The notes under the pieces are model-generated. The model saw only the letters and a program-made list of their open reading frames with translations, had not been told where the DNA came from and ran no database searches. Positions 7,851 to 17,451 of a stretch of DNA of 49,145 nucleotides are shown here, one piece after another. Every line of letters begins with the position of its first letter. Position 1 is the stretch's first letter. The stretch comes from Bacteroidales bacterium. Lineage in GTDB: Bacteria > Bacteroidota > Bacteroidia > Bacteroidales > P3. Position numbers and translations under genes: made by a program. The DNA lies in the NCBI GenBank assembly GCA_017934545.1, contig JAGBJI010000003.1:1-49145 (forward strand). The letters run 5' to 3'.

Positions 7851-9101
7851 ATGAGAAAAAACAATTATATATTCAGTTTGACCGTCATAGGATTGTTGTA
7901 TTTCGTGTTCGGATTCATAACATGGCTTAACAATCTGTTGATACCTTTCTTGCAGACGGCATGCGATTTGCCCGACCCGCGTTTGGCGTATTTGGTAACC
8001 TTTGCTTTTTACATATCTTATTTCGTTATGGCGTTGCCGAGTTCGTACATATTGAAACGTACGGGCTTTGCCAAAGGCATTTGTTGGGGTTTGACCGTAA
8101 TGGCTTTGGGAAGTATTTTGTTTATTCCTGCCGCACGGACAAGAAGTTATACTTTGTTTCTGACAGGGCTTTTCGTTCAGGGAACGGGGCTTGCATTGCT
8201 GCAAACGGCTGTCAATCCTTACGTAACCATATTAGGTCCTATTGAATCGGCTGCAAAACGTATCTCAATAATGGGATTGTTCAACAAAATAGCGGGTATT
8301 ATCGGTATTTTGTCCTTGTCACAGGTACTGCTAAACAACGTAAACCTCAACGAAGTATCACTTTTGCAGGGAGCGGAAAAAGAAATATATCTTACAAATC
8401 TTGCAAACAGAATAATCACTCCTTATATTATAATAACAATAGGACTGTTGGCTTTGGCGGTTATGGTCTATGCCGCCCGTTTGCCCGAAATTGAACCCGA
8501 AAAAAATGCAGACAAAGACGGGGAAACGAAAAGTATTTTTTCCTATCCGTATCTTTGGCTCGGCATAGCGGCATTGTTCCTTTACGAAGGGGCTGAAGTC
8601 ATGGCAATAGACACGCTTGTGCCTTATGCAAACAGTATTGCCGACGTTCCGCCGGCTATCGGCAACAGGATAGGCTCGTTTTCAATGCTGTGCTTTACCT
8701 TGGGCTACTGTTTGGGCGTGGCTTTCGTACCGAAATTCATCTCACAACGCAACGCACTTATAGTTTGTGCGTGCCTTTCTTTGCTGTTCAGCATAGCGGC
8801 AATCGCTTTCAACGGAGTGGTATCATTGATTTTCATCATCCTTTTGTCTTTATCCAATTCTCTGATGTGGCCCGGCATCTGGCCGTTGGCAATAGACAAA
8901 CTCGGACGGCATACCCAGACCGCTTCGGCGTTGTTAATCATGGCTATTGTCGGAGGTGCTTTGATTCCGTTCATATACAGGGCTTTGGCTACGGCATTAG
9001 GAAACGATTTACACATGGCTTATGTTCTGTTTTTGCCATGCTACTTATTTATTTTGTATTTTGCCTGCCGGGGCTGCACAATCGGTAAAAACCAAAACTA
9101 A
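7851..9101 (+). CDS. Sugar MFS transporter, FucP / glucose-galactose family
   Basis: A 416-residue protein with twelve predicted membrane segments. The opening FVFGFITWLNNLLIPFLQ and the segment FVQGTGLALLQTAVNPYV are signatures of the FucP/GluP branch of the major facilitator superfamily, which imports L-fucose, glucose or galactose with protons or sodium. The exact sugar cannot be read from sequence. The stop codon is immediately followed by the clpX start (TAA then ATG), so the two are probably translationally linked. Confidence 0.88.
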   Translation: MRKNNYIFSLTVIGLLYFVFGFITWLNNLLIPFLQTACDLPDPRLAYLVTFAFYISYFVMALPSSYILKRTGFAKGICWGLTVMALGSILFIPAARTRSYTLFLTGLFVQGTGLALLQTAVNPYVTILGPIESAAKRISIMGLFNKIAGIIGILSLSQVLLNNVNLNEVSLLQGAEKEIYLTNLANRIITPYIIITIGLLALAVMVYAARLPEIEPEKNADKDGETKSIFSYPYLWLGIAALFLYEGAEVMAIDTLVPYANSIADVPPAIGNRIGSFSMLCFTLGYCLGVAFVPKFISQRNALIVCACLSLLFSIAAIAFNGVVSLIFIILLSLSNSLMWPGIWPLAIDKLGRHTQTASALLIMAIVGGALIPFIYRALATALGNDLHMAYVLFLPCYLFILYFACRGCTIGKNQN

Positions 9102-10349
9102 ATGAAAAAACAGGAAAAACAAAACTGCATATTCTGCGGACGGTCTACGGACGAAGTAAAAGAATTTATAGAGTCAAATTACGAAGGTGTCGGAGTGTGT
9201 TCCGACTGTGCGATGGGTATACACAACTATATGGAAGAACGTATCCGCACCGCAAAATCAAAAACGGTTGAACAACTCCAACTCAAAACACCCAAACAGA
9301 TAACGGATTATTTAGACCAATATGTAATAGGTCAGCAAAGGGCGAAGAAAACCCTTGCCGTTGCGGTGTACAACCATTACAAACGTCTGAACTATTACAA
9401 CGGCGGCAAACAACAGGAAGATGTGGAGCTGGACAAGTCAAACATCATAATGATAGGCCAAACGGGTACGGGCAAAACATTGCTCGCCCGCACCATAGCA
9501 CAACTGTTGAACGTCCCGTTCGCCATTGCCGACGCTACGGTGCTGACACAAGCCGGCTATGTGGGCGAAGACGTTGAAACCATATTGACAAGGCTTTTGC
9601 AGAATGCCGATTACAATTTGGAGAAAGCCCAAATGGGTATAGTCTTTATAGACGAAATAGACAAAATAGCCCGCAAAGGCGACAATCCTTCCATAACAAG
9701 AGATGTCAGCGGCGAGGGTGTACAACAGGCATTACTGAAACTGTTGGAAGGAACCGTTGTCAACGTTCCGCCCGAAGGCGGAAGAAAACATCCCGAACAG
9801 AAATTCATTCAGGTGGACACAAGAAACATTTTGTTTATTGCCGCAGGTGCGTTTGACGGAATAGACCGCCCTATCGCCCAAAGGCTGAACCAAAGTGCGA
9901 TAGGTTTCACCGAATCTTTGCAAAGGGACAGAATAGACAAAGAAGATTTGCTTCAGTATGCACAACCGCAGGATTTGAAATCGTTCGGTCTTATCCCTGA
10001 GTTGATAGGACGTTTCCCTGTTCTCACCGCTTTGGACAATTTGGACGCCAAAGCCTTGAAACGCATCCTTACAGAACCCAAAAACGCAATCACAAAACAG
10101 TATATAAAACTGTTTGCCATGGACGGAAAACATTTAACCTTTGATGACGGAGCGTTGGATTACTTCGTGGAAGTTGCCGTTAAATATTCGCTCGGTGCAA
10201 GGGGACTGCGTGGAATAATGGAAGAAGTGATGACCGATTTGATGTATTCAGTGCCTGATGACAAACAACAAAATGAAATAGTTATTACCCGCGATTATGC
10301 TGAAAAGAAGATAGACGGCAAAGGTATTAAATCAATAAAAGAAGAATAA
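9102..10349 (+). CDS. clpX: ATP-dependent Clp protease ATP-binding subunit ClpX
   Basis: 415 residues, full length. The N-terminal zinc-binding domain has C9, C12, C33 and C36. The AAA+ domain has Walker A GQTGTGKT (residues 119-126) and Walker B VFIDEID (near 182-188), and the LIGRFP sensor region follows. ClpX unfolds substrates and feeds them to ClpP. In many bacteria clpX follows clpP; here it is behind a sugar transporter, with no clpP in the window. Confidence 0.98.
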   Translation: MKKQEKQNCIFCGRSTDEVKEFIESNYEGVGVCSDCAMGIHNYMEERIRTAKSKTVEQLQLKTPKQITDYLDQYVIGQQRAKKTLAVAVYNHYKRLNYYNGGKQQEDVELDKSNIIMIGQTGTGKTLLARTIAQLLNVPFAIADATVLTQAGYVGEDVETILTRLLQNADYNLEKAQMGIVFIDEIDKIARKGDNPSITRDVSGEGVQQALLKLLEGTVVNVPPEGGRKHPEQKFIQVDTRNILFIAAGAFDGIDRPIAQRLNQSAIGFTESLQRDRIDKEDLLQYAQPQDLKSFGLIPELIGRFPVLTALDNLDAKALKRILTEPKNAITKQYIKLFAMDGKHLTFDDGALDYFVEVAVKYSLGARGLRGIMEEVMTDLMYSVPDDKQQNEIVITRDYAEKKIDGKGIKSIKEE

Positions 10350-10352
10350 GTT

Positions 10353-10940
10353 ATGAAAAGATTTTGTTTAACGGCGGTTGCAGTGTGTTTTTTACTTATT
10401 GCAAACGCACAGAACCAAAAAGGAATCACCGTTTTCGGAACTATATACGGCAATGACACCATTCCCTTGTCGTATTTGGAACCCGTAGTTGTCAAAGGCT
10501 ACGTTTCACCGCTTACCGAACAGGAACAAAAGAAATATTCCAAGCTTATACGCAACACAAAAAAGACTTATCCTATAGCCAAACAAGCACAACAACTCAT
10601 CAACAGCTACTCCGTTATGATGAACAAAGCACAGAACGACTCACAAAAAGACAAGATACGCAAACAAGCGTTCAATGATTTGAAGTTTAAGTTCCAAGAA
10701 AAAACAAAAAATCTGAACAAAGAGCAGAGTGTTCTGTTGTCAAAACTGATTTACCGCCAAACAGGTTTCAGTTCTTATGAACTTATCAAAGATTTCGGCG
10801 GAGGAGTCAAAGCTACAATGGCAAAAACTACGGCAAAAGCGATGGGCATTTCTTTAAAAGAGAAGTTTGATGCACAAAACAACGAACAAGACCGTATAAC
10901 CGAACGCATAATATACTGCATAGAGGCAGGTAAACTATGA
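10353..10940 (+). CDS. DUF4294 family exported protein
   Basis: A 195-residue protein with a signal peptide (about residues 1-19, ending NAQ), matching my memory of the Bacteroidetes DUF4294 family. A short strand-rich start (ITVFGTIYGNDTIPLSYLEPVVV) leads to a long charged helical region (LRNTKKTYPIAKQA-like). Function unknown. It ends in TGA overlapping the start of the next gene (ATGA), which indicates translational coupling, and also shows that TGA is read as stop here. Confidence 0.7.
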   Translation: MKRFCLTAVAVCFLLIANAQNQKGITVFGTIYGNDTIPLSYLEPVVVKGYVSPLTEQEQKKYSKLIRNTKKTYPIAKQAQQLINSYSVMMNKAQNDSQKDKIRKQAFNDLKFKFQEKTKNLNKEQSVLLSKLIYRQTGFSSYELIKDFGGGVKATMAKTTAKAMGISLKEKFDAQNNEQDRITERIIYCIEAGKL

Positions 10941-11725
10941 AACAAACGGCTCTTTGTGCTGTCGGAGTATTGCCTGTAAGAAAACAACCCGCTTCAAGCA
11001 GCGAACAAACCACCCAATTGCTGTTCGGCGATATTGTATACATAACCGATGAGTATACGGGTAAGAACAATTTGTCCGATGCGTGGTTTCAGATACAAAA
11101 CACGTACGACAATTACTGCGGATGGGTGGATAAACGCAACGTTATAAGCATAAGTGAAAAGCATATCAAGGATGAAAAATATATTGTCCGCTCTCCCGTA
11201 ACTTATGTATACTTTGACAATCAGCCGATATTGATTCCTGCGGCATCAAGACTTATTGACACAAAATTCAATACTGACTGCCACGAAATACGTATAGCAA
11301 ACCAAGAAGATATAACCCCATTTCTGCCTTATACAACGCAATCGTTAAACCGTATTATACAAATCTACCGCAACGCTCCTTACCAATGGGGAGGCAAAAG
11401 TATATTAGGATTGGATTGTTCCGGGTTCGTGCAGAACGTATTCTCGTTTTTCAATATTCGCTTGCCGAGAGATGCTTCCGTACAGGCAGGCTGCGGAAGT
11501 GAAATTGCTTTTGAAGATATTCAGACAGGCGATTTATGTTTTTTCTCCGATAAAAAACATTCCGTAAATCACGTAGCAATATATATAGGCGACAACCGTG
11601 CCGTACACTGCAGTGCAAAGGTGCATACAGATTGTATAGACGCAGAAGGCATTTATATATATGACGGAAATTCATGCAAACAATATTCCCACCGTTTGAC
11701 CTCCGTCAGAAGAATATTGCAATAA
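10937..11725 (+). CDS. NlpC/P60 family cell-wall peptidase with SH3-like domain
   Basis: 262 residues. The first 75 residues look like a bacterial SH3 domain (VLPVRKQP ... LLFGDIVYI ... CGWVDKRNVI). The C-terminal NlpC/P60 domain has the catalytic Cys161 in LDCSGF, His212 in NHVAIYIG, and a likely third residue His224. The family cleaves peptide stems of peptidoglycan. No clear signal peptide is seen at the chosen start, which is fixed by the ATGA overlap with the upstream gene. A bidirectional terminator follows. Confidence 0.88.
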   Translation: MKQTALCAVGVLPVRKQPASSSEQTTQLLFGDIVYITDEYTGKNNLSDAWFQIQNTYDNYCGWVDKRNVISISEKHIKDEKYIVRSPVTYVYFDNQPILIPAASRLIDTKFNTDCHEIRIANQEDITPFLPYTTQSLNRIIQIYRNAPYQWGGKSILGLDCSGFVQNVFSFFNIRLPRDASVQAGCGSEIAFEDIQTGDLCFFSDKKHSVNHVAIYIGDNRAVHCSAKVHTDCIDAEGIYIYDGNSCKQYSHRLTSVRRILQ

Positions 11726-11726
11726 A

Positions 11727-11758
11727 AAAGAGCGGACATTTGTTTTTATCCGCTCTTT
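11727..11758. terminator. Bidirectional terminator
   Basis: A 10-bp stem (AAAGAGCGGA with TCCGCTCTTT) and a 12-nt loop lie between convergent genes. T-rich runs follow on both strands. Confidence 0.85.
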
Positions 11759-11778
11759 GTTCTTAAAAAATTTAAACC

Positions 11779-12486
11779 TTAAAACGTTACACCGAAGTTA
11801 AGCAATAACGTTCCTATACCCATATCTTTTTCTTTTACGAACTTAACGTCGTTTGCTGCATTCTTGCTGTAAGGTATGATGTCGTGGTTGTAATGCAACG
11901 AAGTGCTTCCCAATAAAAATTCAAGTCCGAACAGCCAACGCGTGTAGCGGATGTCGGCTTTTATTCCTATTCTGTGAGCGAACGAAACCGAAGAACCGCT
12001 TTTTTTGTCAACAATCTGCTGGTCTTCCCATGCAGAAGAGTTAACGCCTTTTCTGAAGTTGAATATAACGGTCGGGTCATATTGAATGGCAAAATCAGCA
12101 ACCAATCCGTCTGTAATACCTACCGTAACCATAGGTCCTAATTTCACGCCTAAATCCCACATCAAACCGCCTTGTGTTTTGAAAAGATAAGAATCGGTTC
12201 CGTCGTTTACGGTAAAATACTCATGGTCTTTACCTGTGTTGATGGTAGTGTGGATAAAGGTAATGTCCAAACCCGGTATAATCATTCCGTCTGCTATATC
12301 AAAGTTAAGAGGGAACATTCTTCCGAATTCAACTCCTATACCTGAATTGTAGAAATCTTTGTATTCACCCAACGGTTGTACAAACTGCAATTTGACATAA
12401 TTCTGTCCGGATTCCGAAATTTGAGCTTTTACATTGCTTGTCACCAACATCAACAATGCAGCTCCGAATAAAACTAATTTTTTCAT
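11779..12486 (-). CDS. Outer-membrane beta-barrel protein
   Basis: 235 residues: signal peptide MKKLVLFGAALLMLVTSNVKAQ, then alternating strands and a C-terminal strand ending TLLLNFGVTF with the terminal Phe typical of outer-membrane barrels. No specific family was recognised. It lies alone between the terminator at 11727 and ssb. Confidence 0.65.
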   Translation of the reverse strand: MKKLVLFGAALLMLVTSNVKAQISESGQNYVKLQFVQPLGEYKDFYNSGIGVEFGRMFPLNFDIADGMIIPGLDITFIHTTINTGKDHEYFTVNDGTDSYLFKTQGGLMWDLGVKLGPMVTVGITDGLVADFAIQYDPTVIFNFRKGVNSSAWEDQQIVDKKSGSSVSFAHRIGIKADIRYTRWLFGLEFLLGSTSLHYNHDIIPYSKNAANDVKFVKEKDMGIGTLLLNFGVTF

Positions 12487-12537
12487 TTTGAATAATAGTT
12501 TGGTTTTTATTTAAATTAATTAACTTCTTGTTTGATA

Positions 12538-13026
12538 TTAAAAAGGTAAAACTTTGTCTGTATCATTGCCCGAAATCAAATTATCGGACGACAACTCCGC
12601 CAAACCGGCATCGGTATCGAATGAATATTCAGAGGTGTTGAACTCGTCTATTGAGGCATTATTGGCGTGCTGGGCGTTGATTGGCGTTGCGTTGTAGTTG
12701 TTGCGGGAAAGTATTTTGAAGTTTTCCGCAACCACCTCAACGGTACGGCGTTTGTTTCCCTCTTTGTCTTCCCATTGACGCGATTTCAACTTACCCTCAA
12801 TATATACCATAGTACTTTTTTTCAAAAACTTATCCGCCACATCTGCCAATCCCCTCCAACAAACTATATTGTGCCATTCGGTTTCGTCAATCTTCACTCC
12901 CTCATGATTCTTAAACTGCTCTGTTGTCGCTAACGGAAAAGACGCCTTTTTCACATTGTCAAACATCACTATCTCGGGGTCTTTGCCTAAATTTCCTACC
13001 AAAATAACTTTATTAACGCCTATCAT
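12538..13026 (-). CDS. ssb: Single-stranded DNA-binding protein
   Basis: 162 residues. The OB-fold opens MIGVNKVILVGNLGKDPE and includes the conserved EWHNIVCWRGLADVADKFLKK segment (shown in part). The linker is Asn-rich, and the acidic tail ends DKVLPF, a variant of the usual DDxPF partner-binding tip. It binds single-stranded DNA in replication and repair. A good Bacteroidetes promoter lies at 13059-13090. Confidence 0.97.
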   Translation of the reverse strand: MIGVNKVILVGNLGKDPEIVMFDNVKKASFPLATTEQFKNHEGVKIDETEWHNIVCWRGLADVADKFLKKSTMVYIEGKLKSRQWEDKEGNKRRTVEVVAENFKILSRNNYNATPINAQHANNASIDEFNTSEYSFDTDAGLAELSSDNLISGNDTDKVLPF

Positions 13027-13058
13027 ACAAAATTGCTTTTATAAAAAAATTTAAAGTG

Positions 13059-13090
13059 CAAAGTTACAAAAATTTATCAAAGTGGCAAAA
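13059..13090 (-). promoter_or_regulatory. ssb promoter
   Basis: On the minus strand a TTTTG at 13086-13090 (-33) is followed after 19 bp by TAACTTTG at 13059-13066 (-7), a full match to the Bacteroidetes consensus and spacing. Confidence 0.7.
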
Positions 13091-13261
13091 TAATTACAAT
13101 TGTTTACAAAAAACTTACTCTCCTCCCCGTTTTTTTACACATATATATTATAATATCTTTATTTCGCCCTGTATAAAAAGGTTTTTAAATAGCGGGAAAA
13201 TCCTTTGCATTAAAAACCCGCATCACTTGATTAAAAGAAGAAAAATGAGATGATACAAAAT

Positions 13262-13386
13262 TGTTTTCAGAAAAGAGAAATAAAAAACATATGTATTTTT
13301 TCAAAAAAACATATGAATTTTAATAAAAAAACATATGTTTTTGAAATAAAAAACATATGTTTTTTTTTCTGCGGATTCTGAAAACA
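13262..13386 (+). repeat. CATATG phased-palindrome element, copy 2
   Basis: CATATG at 13288, 13310, 13332 and 13354, each 22 bp apart. The arms are TGTTTTCAGAAAAG on the left and TTCTGAAAACA on the right, inverted to each other. The third spacer (TTTTTGAAATAAAAAA) is the reverse complement, with one base changed, of that in copies 4 and 5. It lies downstream of the flavodoxin-like gene (minus). Apart from this and the ssb promoter, 13027-13426 shows nothing else. Confidence 0.9.
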
Positions 13387-13426
13387 ATCCGTAAGAATGT
13401 AAATATACATTTAACAAAAAGGCATT

Positions 13427-14056
13427 TTATTTGCCCGTCATAAAATCCGTATAGATTGTAGGCTCGTATTCAGGCCGTGTAATGCCGTGCTGTTTGCCCG
13501 ATTCTATAAGTTTAAGCAAATAAGCCATGTTTTGTCCCAAGGTTCTCATGGTTTGCAAGCCCTCTTCGTCCTTGCGTACGTCGTCGGGGGTGTATCCGTG
13601 AACGCTGTTCCAATATTGCGAAGACACAATCGGCATATTTGATATGGCAAAATATTGGTTAAGTTGTTCAAACGTTGCACTTGCCCCTCCCCTTCTGCAT
13701 GACACTACCGCACAACCGGGTTTGCCTTGCATGGAGCGTTGGAATCCGCCGAAAAACAGTCTGTTCAAAAACGATATAAGTTGACCCGATGCTCCCGAAT
13801 AGTAGACGGGTGAGCCTATAATCAAACCGTCAAATTCCGAAGCTTGTTGTTGCAACTTTTGAACCTCATCCTGCTGGAAACAATAGCCATGCTCTTTGCA
13901 ATACATACATGCTATACATCCTGCAACGGGCTTTTTGCCCAAGTAAACCCACTGCGTGTCAATGCCCGCTGCGTTTAAAACTTTTTCCGTTTCGCTCAAA
14001 GCCGTGTAAGTGCAGCCTTCCTTGTTGGGCGAACCGTTAATAATCAGTACCTTCAT
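13427..14056 (-). CDS. Flavodoxin-fold NAD(P)H-dependent oxidoreductase with Cys motif
   Basis: 209 residues of the NADPH-dependent FMN reductase/iron-sulfur flavoprotein superfamily. The phosphate-binding loop is NGSPNKEGCTYTAL (residues 8-20), and IIGSPVYYSGASG is the second FMN contact. A cysteine group C47-x2-C50-x2-C53-x5-C59 sits after the second strand, as in members that bind an Fe-S cluster or use redox cysteines. Substrate unknown. It is the last gene of the lptD-HAD-flavodoxin run. Confidence 0.85.
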   Translation of the reverse strand: MKVLIINGSPNKEGCTYTALSETEKVLNAAGIDTQWVYLGKKPVAGCIACMYCKEHGYCFQQDEVQKLQQQASEFDGLIIGSPVYYSGASGQLISFLNRLFFGGFQRSMQGKPGCAVVSCRRGGASATFEQLNQYFAISNMPIVSSQYWNSVHGYTPDDVRKDEEGLQTMRTLGQNMAYLLKLIESGKQHGITRPEYEPTIYTDFMTGK

Positions 14057-14080
14057 ATAATTATTCCTTTTAAAATTAAA

Positions 14081-14740
14081 TTATTGATTTGTTTGTTCTG
14101 ACAATTTCATCATCATCTGCGTATCCATATTTTCAAAATTGTCTATAACCGCATGTGCATAAGGCATGATTTCTTCTCTTTTGAGAGTTGTAGCCAAGCC
14201 AATCACCTGCATGCCCGCCGAATGTGCGGCCTGCATACCAGCTATTGAGTCTTCAAAGACGATACATCTGTCAGCCGGAGTATTGCAAAGCGAACTTGCT
14301 TTGATATAACAATCGGGTGAGGGTTTTGCATGCTCAATATCACTTGCCGTAACAATTAAAGGAAAATATTTTTTCATCTCCGGGTGTTTTTTAAACACGT
14401 GTTCCATCTTGTCGTTCATAGACGAAGTGACCAAACAACGCTTTAAATCCAAACTGCAAATATGTTCCAAAAAACGTTGCACGCCTTTTATATAGACAAA
14501 GTCCATATTTGCTTCCACTTCTTTTAAATCTTTGATTATTTCCTGCTGAACGTCATTTTTTCCGTTGAAATATTGACGGAATATATCGTTAAGACCGTGT
14601 CCTTTGATTAGTTGTGCAAAGTTTGTTTCATGCGGCAGATATTTTTTTGCTTCCATTGTCCAAAAATCAGTGTAGTAGTTTTCGGACGAAAACACCACTC
14701 CGTCCAAATCAAACAATATTGCCGTGTCCTGTATATTCAT
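14081..14740 (-). CDS. HAD-superfamily phosphatase/phosphomutase, beta-phosphoglucomutase-like
   Basis: 219 residues. Motif I is FDLDGVVFS with nucleophile D11 and D13. Motif II is VTSS, motif III is the Lys in AKPSPDCY, and motif IV is VFEDSIAGMQAAHSAGM. The helical cap between residues 20 and 85 is of the beta-phosphoglucomutase class. It probably hydrolyses or isomerises a sugar phosphate. It starts 17 bp after lptD and may be cotranscribed with it. Confidence 0.88.
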   Translation of the reverse strand: MNIQDTAILFDLDGVVFSSENYYTDFWTMEAKKYLPHETNFAQLIKGHGLNDIFRQYFNGKNDVQQEIIKDLKEVEANMDFVYIKGVQRFLEHICSLDLKRCLVTSSMNDKMEHVFKKHPEMKKYFPLIVTASDIEHAKPSPDCYIKASSLCNTPADRCIVFEDSIAGMQAAHSAGMQVIGLATTLKREEIMPYAHAVIDNFENMDTQMMMKLSEQTNQ

Positions 14741-14757
14741 TTTATTATAGGTAAAGG

Positions 14758-17373
14758 TTAATAATAATCCATTCTGTTGCGGAAATCGTTGCGTTTTTCA
14801 TATTTCAAATCCTGCAACATGGAGGCTTTTACCGATATAGTGAAGTTCCAACCCGTACGCAAACCGAACGGTACCCAATTGAAACGCATTTCCCAACAAT
14901 GCAAATCGCGGTAAAAGTCAATAGATGTATATGTAAAATCCTTGTTTATGAAATCGTATCCCGTACGGTAGCCTATCTTCCAATTGTCCGTAACGTTTAC
15001 ATTGCCCGTTGCCGAAAGTGTGGCGGATTTGTTGGTGGAATATCCTGCCAAGGCAACTACATAATTGCTCAAAAGCGAATAATTGCCCGTCAGGGTTATG
15101 TCCCAAGGAACGGAAAAGTCAACCGTTTGCGGCAAAGTTTCCAAGTTGTTGACAAAAGGCGAATACATCATCTCCGCAGGTGAGATATTGTCCGCAGGAG
15201 AAGCGGAAGCATTTTTGTTTTTTGAGTTTATATGCCACGAAAGCGATAAATTCCATTGGGAAGATTGGCGGGTAAAAAGTTTGTGTTGCTCATTCCACAA
15301 CAATCTGTTCACTATACGGTTGTTTTCGTCCAACACATACGGCGTAAAAGAGGCGGAATAATTGACTATAAGCTTTTTCAAAATTGTCGTTCTGGCGGAT
15401 ATACGCAACGGTTGCCAATTGCAACTGTCTTTTGCAAGGTCGTAACCCGACGAAACGGAGAAATTTTCCAACAGGACTATTTTTTGTGTTCCCGAAACCG
15501 TATCGGACGATGATTTTACTTTCATCTCCAACGAGTTGTTGAGGGTAAAATTCACCACTCCGCTGCGTGACGAGGGCGGAGAGCCGAAAGCACCGTCTTC
15601 TGTCTTGCTGTAATAGATTTTTTTGCCGTTTGCGTCTATGTAATAGTCATAAAATCCCAGCGAAGGCGAGGAAAAATCGGGTGTAAAGGTAAAGCTCAAC
15701 GCAGGATTGAACACATGACGCAAGGCTTTGACATATCCCTTTTTGAAAACGAACATTCCGTATATTCTCGTGTTGACCGAAGAGGAGAAATTTACGTCCC
15801 TGTTTGCCGTAAATCCGAAATTGGTGTCTTTGTCTATAAGCCCTGTTTGTTCGTTGTATGCTTTATGAGTGGAAGACAGATACCATCTTTCCGTATAATT
15901 AATACTGTTTGTCCAATTCAGGTATTTAAAAATTTTAGTGCTTGATTGTATCGGAATGTAATGTTGTATTCCGTTTCTCATTTGCTTGAAAACATCTTTT
16001 TTAAACAGAAGCGAATCGTATGTACTTATGGAATTAACAAGGTTCATTCTGTATGTAACAGTGATGTCTTCATACCATTTTTGTTTGCCTTTCGTTTTTT
16101 TTCGTTTCAAAGGGTGGAATTGCGATGAAGAAAGTGTGGCCGAAGGCAAATCAAGTGAAATATAATTTGTGTTAATGTTGTAATTCTCTCCTAAATTTAC
16201 GGAAAAATTCCAATCGGAACCGAATCTTGTACTGAAAGCAATTGAAGATGTAGTGGTGTTTGTAAGATAATCTGACAACGAAGTGGTGTATTGGTTGTAT
16301 TTAGCACTCACAAGATTGACGTTGGCCGAGAATGTTTTGTAAGGATGTGCCTTGCTGTCTTGGGCATGTTGCCATTGAAACTTGAAATCCTGCCCTGATG
16401 TCCATGTATCTGTATTTTTCAATCCCGAATGATTCTCTTCAAACCTTACCAAAACGTTACCTTTATATTTATAACGTTTGACATAATTGCTTTTGGCGTT
16501 GATTGCATATGAAAGATTTGTGTAAATGTCGCCCTGCAATGCCAAATCAATGTAATCATTGAACGCAAAATACCATCCTAAATTACGCAGATAATATCCT
16601 CTGTTGGATGCATAGCCGTAGGTCGGCATTAAAAGACCGCTTTTTTGTTTATCCGTAAAAGGGAAATAAGCAAAAGGAATACCCAAAGGCAGAGGTATGC
16701 CCATTATACTGAACCATGCAGGCCCTGTAATAATCTTATCGTCGGTGACAATCTCCGCTTTGGAAAAATTGATTCCGAAATGCGGGTTGTCTTCATCAGA
16801 ACATGTTGTAAACGTTCCGCCCGATACGTACAACGTACTGTCGTTTATCTTTTTTATTTTCTCTCCGTGCAGGTATCCTTCCTGCTGATTGGTGAACATG
16901 GAACGGATTATGCCTTTTCCGTTGTCAATATTGTATGTAAGTTCTTTGCTCTTGTACTTGGTTCCGTGGTCGGAAAACAACGGGTATTGTCCCGTTGAAT
17001 CTTCTTTTGCATCATAGAACGGCATTGCATTGAGAATATCCGAATCAAAGTTTATACGTATAATGCCGCTTGTCAACTCTATATCTTTTTGCTTTACATT
17101 TCCGCGGTTGAATAAATAGATTACCTTGTTGTCTATGTCAAAACTAATGGAATCGGATGCCTGATAATTTATCCTGTTTTTAAGTTTTTTGGTGTTAGGA
17201 ACTATCTTCAGTGAATCTCCTATATATATTGTATCGTTGGTTTGGGTTTTTGCGGTGCTGTCTATAGGATAAAGTAAAGTATTACTTGCTTTTAAAGAAT
17301 GAAAGCAAAGTAAAAAAAGTATCAAAAGCGTACTTTTTTTTAAAAAAATATTTACTTTATTTCTGTTAATCAA
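14758..17373 (-). CDS. lptD: LPS-assembly outer-membrane protein LptD (Bacteroidetes type)
   Basis: 871 residues. After a signal sequence (residues about 1-30) comes an OstA/LptD N-terminal beta-jellyroll (residues about 70-200: VIYLFNRGNVKQKDIELTSG; LTYNIDNGKGIIRSMFT). The barrel region follows, with the family segments IPFAYFPFTDKQKSGLLMP and a long run of strands to the C terminus. It inserts lipopolysaccharide into the outer leaflet. It is divergent from the amidase gene, with tightly overlapping promoters between. Confidence 0.9.
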   Translation of the reverse strand: MINRNKVNIFLKKSTLLILFLLCFHSLKASNTLLYPIDSTAKTQTNDTIYIGDSLKIVPNTKKLKNRINYQASDSISFDIDNKVIYLFNRGNVKQKDIELTSGIIRINFDSDILNAMPFYDAKEDSTGQYPLFSDHGTKYKSKELTYNIDNGKGIIRSMFTNQQEGYLHGEKIKKINDSTLYVSGGTFTTCSDEDNPHFGINFSKAEIVTDDKIITGPAWFSIMGIPLPLGIPFAYFPFTDKQKSGLLMPTYGYASNRGYYLRNLGWYFAFNDYIDLALQGDIYTNLSYAINAKSNYVKRYKYKGNVLVRFEENHSGLKNTDTWTSGQDFKFQWQHAQDSKAHPYKTFSANVNLVSAKYNQYTTSLSDYLTNTTTSSIAFSTRFGSDWNFSVNLGENYNINTNYISLDLPSATLSSSQFHPLKRKKTKGKQKWYEDITVTYRMNLVNSISTYDSLLFKKDVFKQMRNGIQHYIPIQSSTKIFKYLNWTNSINYTERWYLSSTHKAYNEQTGLIDKDTNFGFTANRDVNFSSSVNTRIYGMFVFKKGYVKALRHVFNPALSFTFTPDFSSPSLGFYDYYIDANGKKIYYSKTEDGAFGSPPSSRSGVVNFTLNNSLEMKVKSSSDTVSGTQKIVLLENFSVSSGYDLAKDSCNWQPLRISARTTILKKLIVNYSASFTPYVLDENNRIVNRLLWNEQHKLFTRQSSQWNLSLSWHINSKNKNASASPADNISPAEMMYSPFVNNLETLPQTVDFSVPWDITLTGNYSLLSNYVVALAGYSTNKSATLSATGNVNVTDNWKIGYRTGYDFINKDFTYTSIDFYRDLHCWEMRFNWVPFGLRTGWNFTISVKASMLQDLKYEKRNDFRNRMDYY

Positions 17374-17403
17374 TTGTTATAAAAATTAAAATCTGTATCT
17401 TTG
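17374..17403 (+). promoter_or_regulatory. Promoter of the amidase-MCE transcript
   Basis: TTG at 17374-17376 (-33), 19 bp, then TATCTTTG at 17396-17403 (-7). Full Bacteroidetes consensus. It lies inside the leader of the divergent lptD transcript. Confidence 0.65.
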
Positions 17404-17414
17404 TAACAAATTTG

Positions 17415-17448
17415 CAAATTTAACGTTTTTTTTACTAATATTGACAAA
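17415..17448 (-). promoter_or_regulatory. Promoter of lptD
   Basis: On the minus strand TTTG at 17445-17448, 22 bp, then TAAATTTG at 17415-17422. The predicted start site is within a few bases of the opposite promoter's start site. Confidence 0.5.
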
Positions 17449-17451
17449 TTA

